This document shows positions 19,179 through 26,802 of a stretch of 40,947 nucleotides of DNA, one piece after another. The notes beneath the pieces are model-generated. The model made no database searches and had not been told where the DNA came from. It saw only the letters and a list, made by a program, of their open reading frames with translations. The stretch spans positions 1-40,947 of the forward strand of contig CANJMQ010000031.1 of assembly GCA_947475225.1 (NCBI GenBank), read 5' to 3'. Position 1 is the first letter of the stretch. Every line of letters begins with the position of its first letter. The position numbers and the translations under genes are program-made. The DNA is from Bradyrhizobiaceae bacterium. GTDB lineage: Bacteria; Pseudomonadota; Alphaproteobacteria; Rhizobiales; Aestuariivirgaceae.

Positions 19179-20390
19179 TTAGATCAGGCTTCCCAGCCCC
19201 GTCTGCATCCGCGCCATCGCCTTGCCGATTTCCGCCTCGCTGCAGGCGAAGGACAGTCGTATTGAACCCGGCGCACCGAAGGCTGTGCCCGGAACGGTGG
19301 CGACGTGGTGTTCGTCGAGCAACCAGTCACACATGGCGTCGGTGGTGTCGAGAACGTGGTTACCTGCCTTCTTGCCGAGCAGCGCCGATACATCCGGGAA
19401 GGCATAGAATGTGGCGGGGATGTTGCCGATCCTGACGCCTGCAATGGCGTTGAGCCCACCCTGCACCATGTCGCGGCGCAACTGGTATTCCTTGCGCATG
19501 CGCTCGACAGAATCGCGCGGGCCCTCCAGCGCGGCGATGGCGGCGCGCTGCACGAACTGATTGGCCCCCGCTGAGATTGCGCTCTGCATGCGGGCCATCG
19601 CCCTGGCGATGGGTTCGGCGGCTGCGGCATAGCCCAGGCGCCAACCGGTCATGGCGAAGCCCTTGGAGAAGCCGTTGATGGTGATCGTCCGCTCGCGCAT
19701 GCCCGGCAGTGCGCCGATTGAGCTCATCTCGCCGTCGAAGATGATGTATTCATAGATCTCATCGGAGAGCACCATGAGGTGTGGGTGCGCCTTGATGACC
19801 TCGGCCAATTCCTCAAGTTCCGGCTTGGACCACACCGCACCCGAAGGGTTGGACGGCGAGTTCAGCACGATGAGCTTGGTCTTCGGCGTGATGGCTGCGG
19901 CAATGCGGCCGGCGGGAACCTTGTAATTCTCCTCGACGGTTGAATGCAGCACCACCGGCGTACCCCCGGCGAAGCGTACTGTGATCTCGTAGGACACCCA
20001 GAAAGGCGCCAGCATGATCACTTCGTCGCCCTGTTCGATGATCGACAGGATGGCATTGGCGATGGCCTGCTTGGCGCCGTTTGCAAGGCAGATCTCATTG
20101 GCCGAATAATCCAGGCCGTTCTCTGCCTTGAGCTTTTTGGAGAGTGCGGCGCGCAGTTCCGGTATGCCCATGACGGGTGAATAATGTGTCAGCCCCGCGT
20201 TCATGGCGGCGGTGGCAGCCGCTTGGATGTTGACCGGTGTATCGAAGTCCGGCTCGCCCAGCGTCAGGCTGACGACGTCAGTACCGTTGGCGCGCAACTC
20301 GCGGGCGCGTTGCGACATGCGGATGATGGCGCCTTCATCGGCGGTCTTGGAGCGGGAAACGAGGAGGGCTGAGGGATCGAAGCTGGTCAT
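19179..20390 (-). CDS. Pyridoxal-phosphate aminotransferase, aspartate aminotransferase type (class I, fold I)
   Basis: This 403-residue cytosolic enzyme has the class I layout. T-L-G-E-P-D-F-D-T-P is near residue 43, the cofactor-binding N-S-P-S-N-P-S-G is at 177-184, and Asp210-Glu-Ile-Tyr213 is present. The Schiff-base lysine Lys243 lies in N-G-F-S-K-G-F-A-M-T-G-W-R-L-G-Y, and the carboxylate-binding Arg lies near S-I-R-L-S-F-A. This is the group of alphaproteobacterial AspC/AatA enzymes that transfer the amino group of aspartate, sometimes also of prephenate or aromatic amino acids. It is transcribed alone, convergent with the RND operon and divergent from the small lipoprotein gene. Confidence 0.95.
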   Translation of the reverse strand: MTSFDPSALLVSRSKTADEGAIIRMSQRARELRANGTDVVSLTLGEPDFDTPVNIQAAATAAMNAGLTHYSPVMGIPELRAALSKKLKAENGLDYSANEICLANGAKQAIANAILSIIEQGDEVIMLAPFWVSYEITVRFAGGTPVVLHSTVEENYKVPAGRIAAAITPKTKLIVLNSPSNPSGAVWSKPELEELAEVIKAHPHLMVLSDEIYEYIIFDGEMSSIGALPGMRERTITINGFSKGFAMTGWRLGYAAAAEPIARAMARMQSAISAGANQFVQRAAIAALEGPRDSVERMRKEYQLRRDMVQGGLNAIAGVRIGNIPATFYAFPDVSALLGKKAGNHVLDTTDAMCDWLLDEHHVATVPGTAFGAPGSIRLSFACSEAEIGKAMARMQTGLGSLI

Positions 20391-20450
20391 GGCGGAAACC
20401 TATACTTCACCGTGCTTGCCCGGTCGAGGCGTGGCATGCATAAGGCGTCC

Positions 20451-20807
20451 ATGCAAAAGCACACCTCCGGCTTGATTCTTCTCGCTGTGGCGCTTGGCCT
20501 TGCGGCCTGCAGCCAGTCCGACGTACGGGTAACCCGCGACAAGCCGGCCCCGCAAGTGGTGATGAAGCCGCGCAGCGAGCCGATCTTCTACAACGGCAAG
20601 ACCTATCAGCTCGACTTCGCCCCCAAGGGTCCGAATCTCTTCGATATGTCGGTATCGGGAATGGGGCCGTCACAGCAGAAGGATGCGGTGGCGGTGGCCA
20701 CCTCATCGCTCGGCTATTTCGCCTGTCCCGAGGGCCAGAAAGGCAAGTTGCAGGCAAACCCTCTCTACGCCAGCGGCAGGTGGCGGATGCAGGCCAAGTG
20801 CGGGTGA
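20451..20807 (+). CDS. Putative small lipoprotein of unknown function
   Basis: The protein is 118 residues if started at the ATG at 20451, which has AAGG five bases upstream. A second ATG at 20436, with GAGG in front, would add five residues, and either may be used. The N-terminus M-Q-K-H-T-S-G-L-I-L-L-A-V-A-L-G-L-A-A-C is a lipoprotein signal with lipobox L-A-A-C. A loose linker and a small beta-rich part with F-Y-N-G-K-T-Y-Q-L-D-F and a C-terminal cysteine pair follow. I do not recognise the family. The stop lies 3 bp from the convergent nirV stop. Confidence 0.72.
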   Translation: MQKHTSGLILLAVALGLAACSQSDVRVTRDKPAPQVVMKPRSEPIFYNGKTYQLDFAPKGPNLFDMSVSGMGPSQQKDAVAVATSSLGYFACPEGQKGKLQANPLYASGRWRMQAKCG

Positions 20808-20810
20808 GGA

Positions 20811-21512
20811 TCAGTTCTCCGCCACGAGCCGGAAGCCCACATGATTGGGTGGCGTTCCGGCGGCACAGCCACCGCTGAACGGGTCGCGCACGAAGATCGG
20901 CAGCGCCGTCTCATGCTGGCCTTCCACCTTGTAGGCAGGGCAGCGGCTGGGATCGGAGCCGTCCTGGGCGCAGGTAGCGGTCCATTCCCAAACATTGCCT
21001 GACAGGTCGGAGATGCCATTGCCCAGCGTCCCGAACCCCCCGCTGGGGCGGATGACGCCGGATATCGAAGGCATCGCGCCATAGTCGGCGGCCCAAGCCA
21101 TGCGGGGGTCTTGGTAGAGCTTCTTGTGGCGCTTGCGGGGAAGGTCGGCGGCGATGGCCTGCCACTCAACCGCAGTAGGCAGGCGGTATTCACGGCGGCC
21201 CTGTGAATTGATCCATCCGAGATAGGCCTCCACGTCGAAGCGGTTGACGCGGGTCATCGGCACGTCGGGTTCGCCGAGGTTGATCGTGCCGGCAAGATCG
21301 TCGCAGGCGCCAGCATCGGTGCAGGCTTTCCACTCACGCTTCGTCACCTCACGGGTCATCACCTGCAGGGTGATGCCGTCCGGCATCGTAACCGGGCGGA
21401 ATCGGATGTCGTCGAGCGTGGGGTGGCGCAGTCCGAGCAAAGCTGCGACGGCGCCCCCTGAGAGCCCCGCCGCCACTGCAGTCCACTTTGCCATGCTGAT
21501 GAGGCCCAGCAC
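20811..21512 (-). CDS. nirV: NirV-like formylglycine-generating-enzyme (SUMF1) family protein
   Basis: This 233-residue protein has an N-terminal hydrophobic anchor (about 9-27) and an FGE-sulfatase/SUMF1 fold. The family core is visible in E-V-T-K-R-E-W-K-A-C, P-M-T-R-V-N-R-F-D-V-E-A-Y, Y-R-L-P-T-A-V-E-W-Q-A, D-L-S-G-N-V-W-E-W-T and the ending N-H-V-G-F-R-L-V. A gene of this type lies after nirK in many denitrifiers and is named nirV; its role is unknown, and maturation or support of the nitrite reductase is assumed. The start is a GTG with GGGAGG six bases upstream, 11 bp after the nirK stop; an internal ATG at 21494 is less well placed. Confidence 0.88.
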   Translation of the reverse strand: MLGLISMAKWTAVAAGLSGGAVAALLGLRHPTLDDIRFRPVTMPDGITLQVMTREVTKREWKACTDAGACDDLAGTINLGEPDVPMTRVNRFDVEAYLGWINSQGRREYRLPTAVEWQAIAADLPRKRHKKLYQDPRMAWAADYGAMPSISGVIRPSGGFGTLGNGISDLSGNVWEWTATCAQDGSDPSRCPAYKVEGQHETALPIFVRDPFSGGCAAGTPPNHVGFRLVAEN

Positions 21513-21523
21513 GTTGTGCCTCC

Positions 21524-22687
21524 CTACGAGGCCTGCATGGGGCCCGGCTTTTTCACCTGGATCATCAGGTCGTCGTTCCAGTCACCTTCCACCACCACAT
21601 GCGCGGTGGCACCCAGCATCACGGCCTCGATCAGGTTATGGTTCACATAGGCGTAAATGCCCGGCTGCTTGAAGGTATAGACCATTGCGCCGGCAGAGCC
21701 GCCACGGATGAGCCAGGTTTCGAGGTTGGTGTCGGGCTGGTCCTTGAAGGAACCGGTTTCCCACACGAGTTCGCCATGTCCGCCGATCAGGTGGGGCCGC
21801 GTGTCGCGCGTCGCCTGGGCGTGTACGAACATCACGGTCTCGCCGACCTTCGCCTTCATCGCGTTCTCGCCCGTGAGTGCCCCGACCTTGCCGTTGAATA
21901 CTTCATGCGTCGGGATCAGCGTGCGCATTACCTCGAGTGCGTCGGCCATGTCCTCACCGGCACTCTCGTACTTCCTGTAGGTCCCGTCCTTGTCACGCGG
22001 GATGTAGAAATCCTGCTCGCCCACGAAATAGGAGCGGTCATAGGTGAAGGGCTTGCCTTCGGCATCCTTCAGGCCCTCACGCGGCAGCACCATGATGGCG
22101 CCGTTCATGCCATGGGTCACGTGATAGGGGATCATGATGTCGCCGGGCGCGCAGTGATAGACGAAGACCCCGGGTTTGATCGCCTTCCAGCGCAGCACCA
22201 CCTGTTCGCCGGGTTGGATCTTGGTCAGCGCACCGCCGCCCAGGGCACCCGTGGCGGCGTGGAAGTCGATATTGTGTTCCATCAGGTTGGTCGGGACGTT
22301 CTGCAGCGTCACCTCAACATAGTCGCCCTCGTGGACGACAATCATCGGGCCGGGCACCGTGCCGTTGAAGGTGAGCGCCCAGATCTCCGTGCCATCCTCA
22401 TCGATCTGCACTTTCTTCTCGTGGATGGGGAGCGTGATCTCGACGACCTTCGGTCCGCCCTTGGCTACCTGGTCATGTTCGGGCATGTGCGGCGGATCGA
22501 CCAGCACCTGCTTCAGGCGTGGCAACTTGGCGATTTCTGCCGCTACGGCGGCGTCTGGCGTGCGTTGGGGTGCCGTTTCATCGGACTTCGCGGCTGTGGC
22601 TGCCGCAATGGTAGCAAGTCCGGCGAGGCCCGTGGCCTTGAGAAAACCCCGGCGGCTTTCCGCTGCCTGTTTCAGGATGTCACTCAT
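21524..22687 (-). CDS. nirK: Copper-containing nitrite reductase (nitric oxide forming)
   Basis: NirK reduces nitrite to nitric oxide in the periplasm as a homotrimer. The 387-residue precursor begins with a Tat signal (S-R-R-G-F-L-K-A, residues 11-18). Both cupredoxin domains are complete. Type 1 copper ligands are His138, Cys179, His189 and Met194. Type 2 ligands are His143, His178 and His350. The catalytic pair Asp141 and His299 is present. The loop after Cys179 is one residue longer than in the Alcaligenes enzyme and ends H-V-T-H-G-M. An AGGAGAAG ribosome binding site precedes the ATG. It is followed by nirV and preceded by nsrR on the same strand; the 88 bp between nsrR and nirK hold a well-formed promoter. 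Confidence 0.97.
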   Translation of the reverse strand: MSDILKQAAESRRGFLKATGLAGLATIAAATAAKSDETAPQRTPDAAVAAEIAKLPRLKQVLVDPPHMPEHDQVAKGGPKVVEITLPIHEKKVQIDEDGTEIWALTFNGTVPGPMIVVHEGDYVEVTLQNVPTNLMEHNIDFHAATGALGGGALTKIQPGEQVVLRWKAIKPGVFVYHCAPGDIMIPYHVTHGMNGAIMVLPREGLKDAEGKPFTYDRSYFVGEQDFYIPRDKDGTYRKYESAGEDMADALEVMRTLIPTHEVFNGKVGALTGENAMKAKVGETVMFVHAQATRDTRPHLIGGHGELVWETGSFKDQPDTNLETWLIRGGSAGAMVYTFKQPGIYAYVNHNLIEAVMLGATAHVVVEGDWNDDLMIQVKKPGPMQAS

Positions 22688-22702
22688 GCTCTTCTCCTGT
22701 CT

Positions 22703-22738
22703 CCAAATAATATTGTATTATAAATACAATTTATTTGG
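22703..22738 (-). promoter_or_regulatory. nirK -10 region with overlapping NsrR-like palindrome
   Basis: A long AT-rich inverted repeat starts CCAAATAA and ends TTATTTGG. Its core TTGTATT-ATA-AATACAA at 22713-22729 is a perfect 7+3+7 palindrome. On the minus strand it contains TATAAT at 22722-22717, a consensus -10 for nirK, placing the transcript start near 22710. A dyad over the -10, next to an nsrR gene, is best read as the NsrR repressor site. This is inference from position and shape. Confidence 0.7.
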
Positions 22739-22747
22739 CGGGTGGAC

Positions 22748-22761
22748 TTGACGAGGATCAA
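22748..22761 (-). promoter_or_regulatory. FNR/NnrR-type box of the nirK promoter
   Basis: TTGAC-GAGG-ATCAA matches the FNR-family consensus TTGAY-N4-RTCAA. Its centre is about 42-44 bp before the transcript start predicted from the TATAAT at 22722-22717. That is the class II activator position used by FNR, FixK, NnrR and DNR proteins, and it explains the absence of a good -35. It suggests low-oxygen or nitric-oxide activation of nirK-nirV. Confidence 0.75.
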
Positions 22762-22775
22762 ACAGCGGGATGTTT

Positions 22776-23216
22776 TTAGGGTACGGTGAGCCCCAGGTGG
22801 CGGAGCAGTGCTTCGGGCTTGGCACAGACGTCGGCGATCGTATACTTGCCAAGGACATCAAAGAAGGCGCGCATGGCCTCGGCAATCATGCCCTTCATTT
22901 TGCAGGCGGGCGTGATGACGCATTTGTTGCATACAGGATCAAAGCATTCGACCACCGGTTGACCGTCTTCGCCGAACCGCACCACTTCCGATAAGAAGAT
23001 TCTCTCGGCCGACCGAGCCAGCGTGAAGCCGCCGGAACGGCCACGGTGAGTCACGAGAAAACCGGCCCGTCCGAGTTCATTAATGACTTTTATCAAGTGG
23101 TTCCGCGAGATACCATAGGCATTCGCCACCTCGTCGATGGTCACCCTGTCGGGGTGGCGAAGCGCGGCCTGGATCAGGACGCGCAACGAATAATCTGTGA
23201 AGAGGCTCAGGCGCAT
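22776..23216 (-). CDS. nsrR: Rrf2-family nitric-oxide-sensing repressor NsrR
   Basis: This 146-residue winged-helix protein is of the Rrf2 family. It starts M-R-L-S-L-F-T-D-Y-S-L-R-V-L, with I-S-R-N-H-L-I-K-V-I-N-E-L in the recognition region and a wing H-R-G-R-S-G-G-F. Cys91, Cys96, Cys99 and Cys105 lie in C-F-D-P-V-C-N-K-C-V-I-T-P-A-C-K. The C-x5-C of I-T-P-A-C is the NsrR hallmark that holds an iron-sulfur cluster destroyed by nitric oxide; one of the two upstream cysteines completes the set. NsrR represses nitric-oxide-response genes. Here it stands directly before nirK on the same strand, with dyads at the nirK promoter and before its own start. Confidence 0.92.
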   Translation of the reverse strand: MRLSLFTDYSLRVLIQAALRHPDRVTIDEVANAYGISRNHLIKVINELGRAGFLVTHRGRSGGFTLARSAERIFLSEVVRFGEDGQPVVECFDPVCNKCVITPACKMKGMIAEAMRAFFDVLGKYTIADVCAKPEALLRHLGLTVP

Positions 23217-23219
23217 AGG

Positions 23220-23236
23220 TTGTTTTTATAAACCAA
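23220..23236 (-). promoter_or_regulatory. Second NsrR-like site at the nsrR start
   Basis: On the minus strand this reads TTGGTTTATAAAAACAA, identical at 14 of 17 positions to the nirK core site TTGTATTATAAATACAA, though less symmetric. It ends only 3 bp before the nsrR ATG and contains a TATAAA that could be a -10. That fits autorepression and possibly a leaderless or very short-leader nsrR mRNA, since no clear ribosome binding site is present. Confidence 0.5.
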
Positions 23237-23238
23237 GT

Positions 23239-23505
23239 TCAACCTAGATAAAATACTTTAAAAATAGCTTCCCTGGGGTAAGGTATAACTCCCTCGCGGA
23301 AAATAAGCAATCGGATCAGTCCCCCCTTGAACCACTCGCTCTTGTGCAAGTCCGCTTCCTTCACGAAGCCCGCTTCTTCCAGCACCAGCAGGATGCCCGG
23401 TTGCGCGGTTCAACGGGGGCGCTGACGCCATGGAGATTGAGGCGGTCGAATACGAACCTGGAAGCGCTGCAACCGCCTCTGCCGCAGACTCGCGGCTCCA
23501 ATGCG
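23239..23505 (-). pseudogene. Decayed GNAT acetyltransferase (RimJ/RimL-like) fragment
   Basis: Pieces of a GNAT fold follow each other in different frames on the minus strand. A-A-E-A-V-A-A-L lies near 23485-23462 and R-F-V-F-D-R-L-N-L-H near 23459-23430, continuing as V-S-A-P-V-E-P-R-N-R-A-S. After a one-base loss near 23390 comes L-L-V-L-E-E-A-G-F-V-K-E-A and H-K-S-E-W-F-K-G-G. These match, in order and spacing, the family's alpha-helix 3, the L-x-R-V-x-A strand, the N-x-A-S turn and the V-L-E-K-x-G-F end. At least two frameshifts and loss of the N-terminal half make it a relic. It fills most of the 336-bp space between nsrR and the oxidoreductase gene. Confidence 0.72.
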
Positions 23506-23552
23506 GTCACGTGGACCGAACCGGCGGGTGATCAGCCGGTCCGCGTCGAAGA

Positions 23553-24860
23553 TCATCCCAAACGGCGGTCGAGCCAGTCGCGGGTGCGGAAGTAGCGGCC
23601 GATCCACGGGAGGAACCAGGTGCTGCCGGAGTAGAGCGCGTGGTCGGGGAATTCCGGCCGGTCGAAGGCGCAGACGTGATTTACCTTGCCGGCGATCTTG
23701 CGCGCTGTCTGGTGCCCGAGATAGCTCATCATGGCCACGCCCGAGCCGTTGCAGCCCAGCGCATAGTGCATGTTGTCGAACTTGCCCATGTGCGGCATCT
23801 CGTCGAGCGTGAAGGCCACGTTGCCGGTCCAGGCGTGGGTGATCTTGCTGCCCCTCAGCTGCGGGAAGCGGTCAGTCATGAAGCCGTAGAGGATAGGGGC
23901 CGTCTCCACCGGGTCCGTATGGCCGAACTTGGCGCGGCCGCCGAAGATCAGCCGCTTGCCGTCGGGCGACATGCGGTAATAGGTGAGCACGCGTCGCGTA
24001 TCGGCAAAGGATCGGTTCTTGGGGCTGATGGTCTTGGCGAGGTCCGGCGGCAATTCCTCGGTGGCGATGATGTAGGAGCCGACCGGCACCACGCGCCGCT
24101 TCAGCTCCGGCGTGACGTCGCCCGTGTATCCGTTGGTAGCGATGATCACGTCGCCCGCCTCGATGGAGCCGCGCGGTGTGTCCACCCGCCAGCCGGAGCC
24201 GGTCTGGGTGAGCTTGGTGGCCGGGGTCTTGGTCGCGATCGGGATGTTGCGCTGCTGGCATAGTGTCAGCAGGCCCTTGAAGAACAGGGCCGGGTGCAGG
24301 TGCCCCGCGCGGCCCACCACCATGCCGCCGCGATAATAGTCGGAACCGATCTCCTCGCGCTGTCTCTCGGGCGTCACGATATAGGCCTCGGACTTCGCGG
24401 TCTCGTTCAGCAGGTCAACCTTGTGCGCCATGCTGTCGTAATGGCTCCTGCACCATGCGCCGAGGAAATAGCCCGCCCTGGTCCAGCCGCAGTCGATGTT
24501 CTCGCGGGCGATCAACTGCTCGATGTGGCTGAAGGCATCGGCTGCGTCGTTGAGGAAGGGGGCTGCCTCCTCGTCCGACATGGCCTTGGCCATGTAACGC
24601 TTGCCGACATTGACGCCGCCCGACACCATGCCGCCATTGCGGGATGACCCGCCGAAGCCCGGTTCATTGGCATCGAGTACGATGCAGTCCAGCCCTTCGC
24701 GGTTCAGTTCCAGCGCGGCGTTGAGTCCGGCATAGCCGGCGCCGACGATGACCACGCGCGCCTGTTTCGGTAACGCGACCTCGGGAAGGGATTTGGGTTC
24801 ATGCGCCTCCCACCAGAAGGGACGAGCCTTGAAGTCTTTCGTGAAGATTGCATTGTTCAT
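23553..24860 (-). CDS. FAD-dependent oxidoreductase, DAO family (amine/amino-acid oxidase-like)
   Basis: This 435-residue protein has an N-terminal dinucleotide-binding motif V-V-I-V-G-A-G-Y-A-G-L-N (36-47), the FAD-contact S-S-R-N-G-G (72-77) and a second FAD region with V-I-I-A-T-N-G-Y-T-G. The C-terminal flavin loop is A-L-G-C-N-G-S-G-V-A. The prelude A-R-P-F-W-W-E is typical of the gamma-glutamylputrescine oxidase (PuuB/OrdL) branch. The start M-N-N-A-I-F-T-K-D-F at 24860 is preferred to an upstream in-frame start, because homologues of this branch begin close to the F-W-W-E region. The substrate, an amine or N-methyl amino acid, is not known. Confidence 0.88.
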   Translation of the reverse strand: MNNAIFTKDFKARPFWWEAHEPKSLPEVALPKQARVVIVGAGYAGLNAALELNREGLDCIVLDANEPGFGGSSRNGGMVSGGVNVGKRYMAKAMSDEEAAPFLNDAADAFSHIEQLIARENIDCGWTRAGYFLGAWCRSHYDSMAHKVDLLNETAKSEAYIVTPERQREEIGSDYYRGGMVVGRAGHLHPALFFKGLLTLCQQRNIPIATKTPATKLTQTGSGWRVDTPRGSIEAGDVIIATNGYTGDVTPELKRRVVPVGSYIIATEELPPDLAKTISPKNRSFADTRRVLTYYRMSPDGKRLIFGGRAKFGHTDPVETAPILYGFMTDRFPQLRGSKITHAWTGNVAFTLDEMPHMGKFDNMHYALGCNGSGVAMMSYLGHQTARKIAGKVNHVCAFDRPEFPDHALYSGSTWFLPWIGRYFRTRDWLDRRLG

Positions 24861-24955
24861 GTCTGTCAGATTGCGCGAGGAACTGCAGAGAGGCAAGCCG
24901 TGCCCCAAGCAACCCGGCCTTGCCAAGGGCACGCGGCTGTGGTCCTAAGGCGCCC

Positions 24956-25486
24956 ATGAAATCCGTCATCAAGGCCATTGTTTTCTTCATCATGGGGCTC
25001 ACCGTCATCTTCTACGGCGGGGCCTACATGCTGCCGGGCGAGGCGCGGGTGGAACGGTCGATCGACATCGCGGCTCCTCCCGCCAGGGTCTTCGCCATCG
25101 CGGCGGACCTGCGCCGCATGCCCGAGTGGTTGCCATGGGTGGCAACCGATCCCCAGACCAGCTTCACCTTCGAGGGACCGGATCAGGGAGTGGGGCAGGT
25201 CATGAGCTGGGCCTCGAACAATCCGATGGTGGGCAGTGGCACGCTCAGGATCACCGAAGTTGAAGTCAATCAGCGCATCGCCACGGCGTCGGACTACAAA
25301 GGTTTCGGCGCCTCCACTGCGGTTATGAACTTCGCGCCTGAAGGTGCGGGGACCCGTGTCACCTGGGTTTTCGCGTCGAAACTCCCCGGGGTGGTGGACC
25401 GCTGGGCCGGGCTGGGCGTCGACAGCGCGCTGGGGGCTGAGTTCGAAAAAGCCCTTCGGAGCCTCAAGGCGCTTTCCGAGAGTTAG
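24956..25486 (+). CDS. Membrane-anchored SRPBCC (polyketide cyclase/START-like) protein
   Basis: This 176-residue protein has one N-terminal membrane helix (about 4-25) and a ligand-binding SRPBCC fold. The family opening R-S-I-D-I-A-A-P-P-A-R-V-F-A-I-A is followed by W-L-P-W-V and by G-S-G-T-L-R-I-T. A long C-terminal helix is also present. Such domains hold hydrophobic ligands; no catalytic role is clear. The ATG at 24956 with AAGG five bases before it is chosen over longer frames that lack this fit. It is divergent from the FAD oxidoreductase gene with 95 bp between them. Confidence 0.85.
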   Translation: MKSVIKAIVFFIMGLTVIFYGGAYMLPGEARVERSIDIAAPPARVFAIAADLRRMPEWLPWVATDPQTSFTFEGPDQGVGQVMSWASNNPMVGSGTLRITEVEVNQRIATASDYKGFGASTAVMNFAPEGAGTRVTWVFASKLPGVVDRWAGLGVDSALGAEFEKALRSLKALSES

Positions 25487-25524
25487 GATGGCCAGAAAAT
25501 TCAATCCTAATCAATTAATAGTTG

Positions 25525-25530
25525 TATAAT
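25525..25530 (+). promoter_or_regulatory. Likely -10 element for the small secreted protein gene
   Basis: A perfect TATAAT stands 46 bp before the ATG at 25576, in an AT-rich stretch unlike the surrounding DNA. No good -35 is visible upstream, so either another factor helps or the extended AT-rich region suffices. Confidence 0.5.
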
Positions 25531-25575
25531 CGTATTTTTTGGTGACACTAGGCCTGTCCAAACGGGAGGTCCATC

Positions 25576-25920
25576 ATGTCACGTTATGTCACCCTGATCG
25601 TCGGGCTCGCCATTGCGGCCATGTCCTTCACCGCTGCCGCCGAGGCCTCAGACACCTGCCAGCGCGCCACGGGCGGTAAGTGCAAGTTCGGTCAGACGGC
25701 GCCACCCAATAAGCCGAACCCCGGGGCCGTGTCCCACAAGGCCACCCAATCCCCCCCCAAGGGCAACCACAAGGGCCGCGACGAATATACGCCGGAACAG
25801 CGCGAGAAGATGATGGCGCGGGCGCGGGAAATTTGCCGCAAGAACTATGGTGCTCCCTCCAGGGTCTATCGCATCGACTACAAGCGGAACACGGTCTGGT
25901 GTGAGCCACCTGCCTACTGA
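25576..25920 (+). CDS. Small secreted basic protein of unknown function
   Basis: This 114-residue protein has a clear signal peptide (M-S-R-Y-V-T-L-I-V-G-L-A-I-A-A-M, cut after A-E-A). The mature part of about 90 residues is rich in Lys, Pro and Asn. Four cysteines (C-Q-R, K-C-K-F, E-I-C-R-K and W-C-E-P) could form two disulphide bonds. The second half, Y-T-P-E-Q-R-E-K-M-M-A-R-A-R-E-I-C, is helical. The GGGAGG before the ATG is a strong ribosome binding site. I do not recognise the family. It has its own promoter-like element and no operon partner. Confidence 0.78.
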   Translation: MSRYVTLIVGLAIAAMSFTAAAEASDTCQRATGGKCKFGQTAPPNKPNPGAVSHKATQSPPKGNHKGRDEYTPEQREKMMARAREICRKNYGAPSRVYRIDYKRNTVWCEPPAY

Positions 25921-26010
25921 GTCCTGCCCTGCTCGTCCGGCATGTCTTCGGGGCTTGGATCGACCCGCGCAAATGACCTAAGCTCCCTCTCGAGATAGTG
26001 GGGGAAAGTG

Positions 26011-26802
26011 ATGTCTGACGGAAGGTTCGCGCTCGTCACCGGGGCTGCGCAGGGAATTGGCTTCGCGGCGGCGAGGAAATTTCTCCATCTCGGATTCGGC
26101 GGCGTGCTCCTGGTGGACCGCAATGCAGCGAAGCTCGCCGAGGCTGCGGCGAAGCTGAAATCGCTCAGCCGTGTGGAGACGCTGGCAGGCGACCTGATGG
26201 ACGTGACACTTCCCGCCCGTGCCGTGGCCGCTGCTGTCAATGCCTTCGGCCGCCTCGACGTCGTGGTCAATGCTGCCGGCAACACCGAGCGCTGCGGTCT
26301 CGATGACACCACGCCTGAATCTTTTGACCGGCTGTTCGGCGTCAACACCCGTGCACCTCTGTTCATGATGCAGGAGGCGGTGAAGGCGATGCGGGTGAAC
26401 CGCGCTGGCACCATCATCAACATGTCCTCGATGCTGTCTCACGGCGGGCCTCCCAACCTCACCACCTATTCGGCTTCGAAGGCCGCCCTCAACATCCTCA
26501 CGCGCTCATCTGCACACAAGGTGACGCGCGATGGAATCCGCATCTTCGCCATCAATCTGGGCTGGGTGAATTCAGATGGCGAGCACGCGCTGCAGACCGG
26601 CTTCCACAACATGCCGCAGGACTGGGCGGATGCCATCGGGCGGCGCATGCCGGCCGGCCGCATGATCACGCCCGATGACGTAGCGGGTCTTGTCGCCTAT
26701 CTCGTCTCGCCCTCGGCGCAGATGATGACGGGGGCGATCATCGATTACGAGCAGATGCCCGTCGCTGTGTTCGAGTCCCATCCGGCGCTTTCACCGGAAT
26801 GA
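26011..26802 (+). CDS. Short-chain dehydrogenase/reductase (SDR), classical type
   Basis: This 263-residue NAD(P)-dependent oxidoreductase has cofactor motif T-G-A-A-Q-G-I-G (9-16), N-A-A-G-N (88-92), the serine in N-M-S-S and the catalytic Y-S-A-S-K. The G-W-V-N-S-D-G segment and the C-terminal M-T-G-A-I-I-D-Y are usual for the family. The ATG at 26011 is preceded by a GTG codon and GGGGGAAA, so the ATG is favoured. The stop overlaps the start of the next gene by 4 bp (ATGA), so enzyme and transporter are made together. The substrate is unknown. Confidence 0.92.
   Translation: MSDGRFALVTGAAQGIGFAAARKFLHLGFGGVLLVDRNAAKLAEAAAKLKSLSRVETLAGDLMDVTLPARAVAAAVNAFGRLDVVVNAAGNTERCGLDDTTPESFDRLFGVNTRAPLFMMQEAVKAMRVNRAGTIINMSSMLSHGGPPNLTTYSASKAALNILTRSSAHKVTRDGIRIFAINLGWVNSDGEHALQTGFHNMPQDWADAIGRRMPAGRMITPDDVAGLVAYLVSPSAQMMTGAIIDYEQMPVAVFESHPALSPE

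Noticed and set aside
21599..22723. Plus-strand open frame of about 370 codons across nirK
   Set aside because: Antisense to nirK, which shows all copper ligands in the minus-strand frame.
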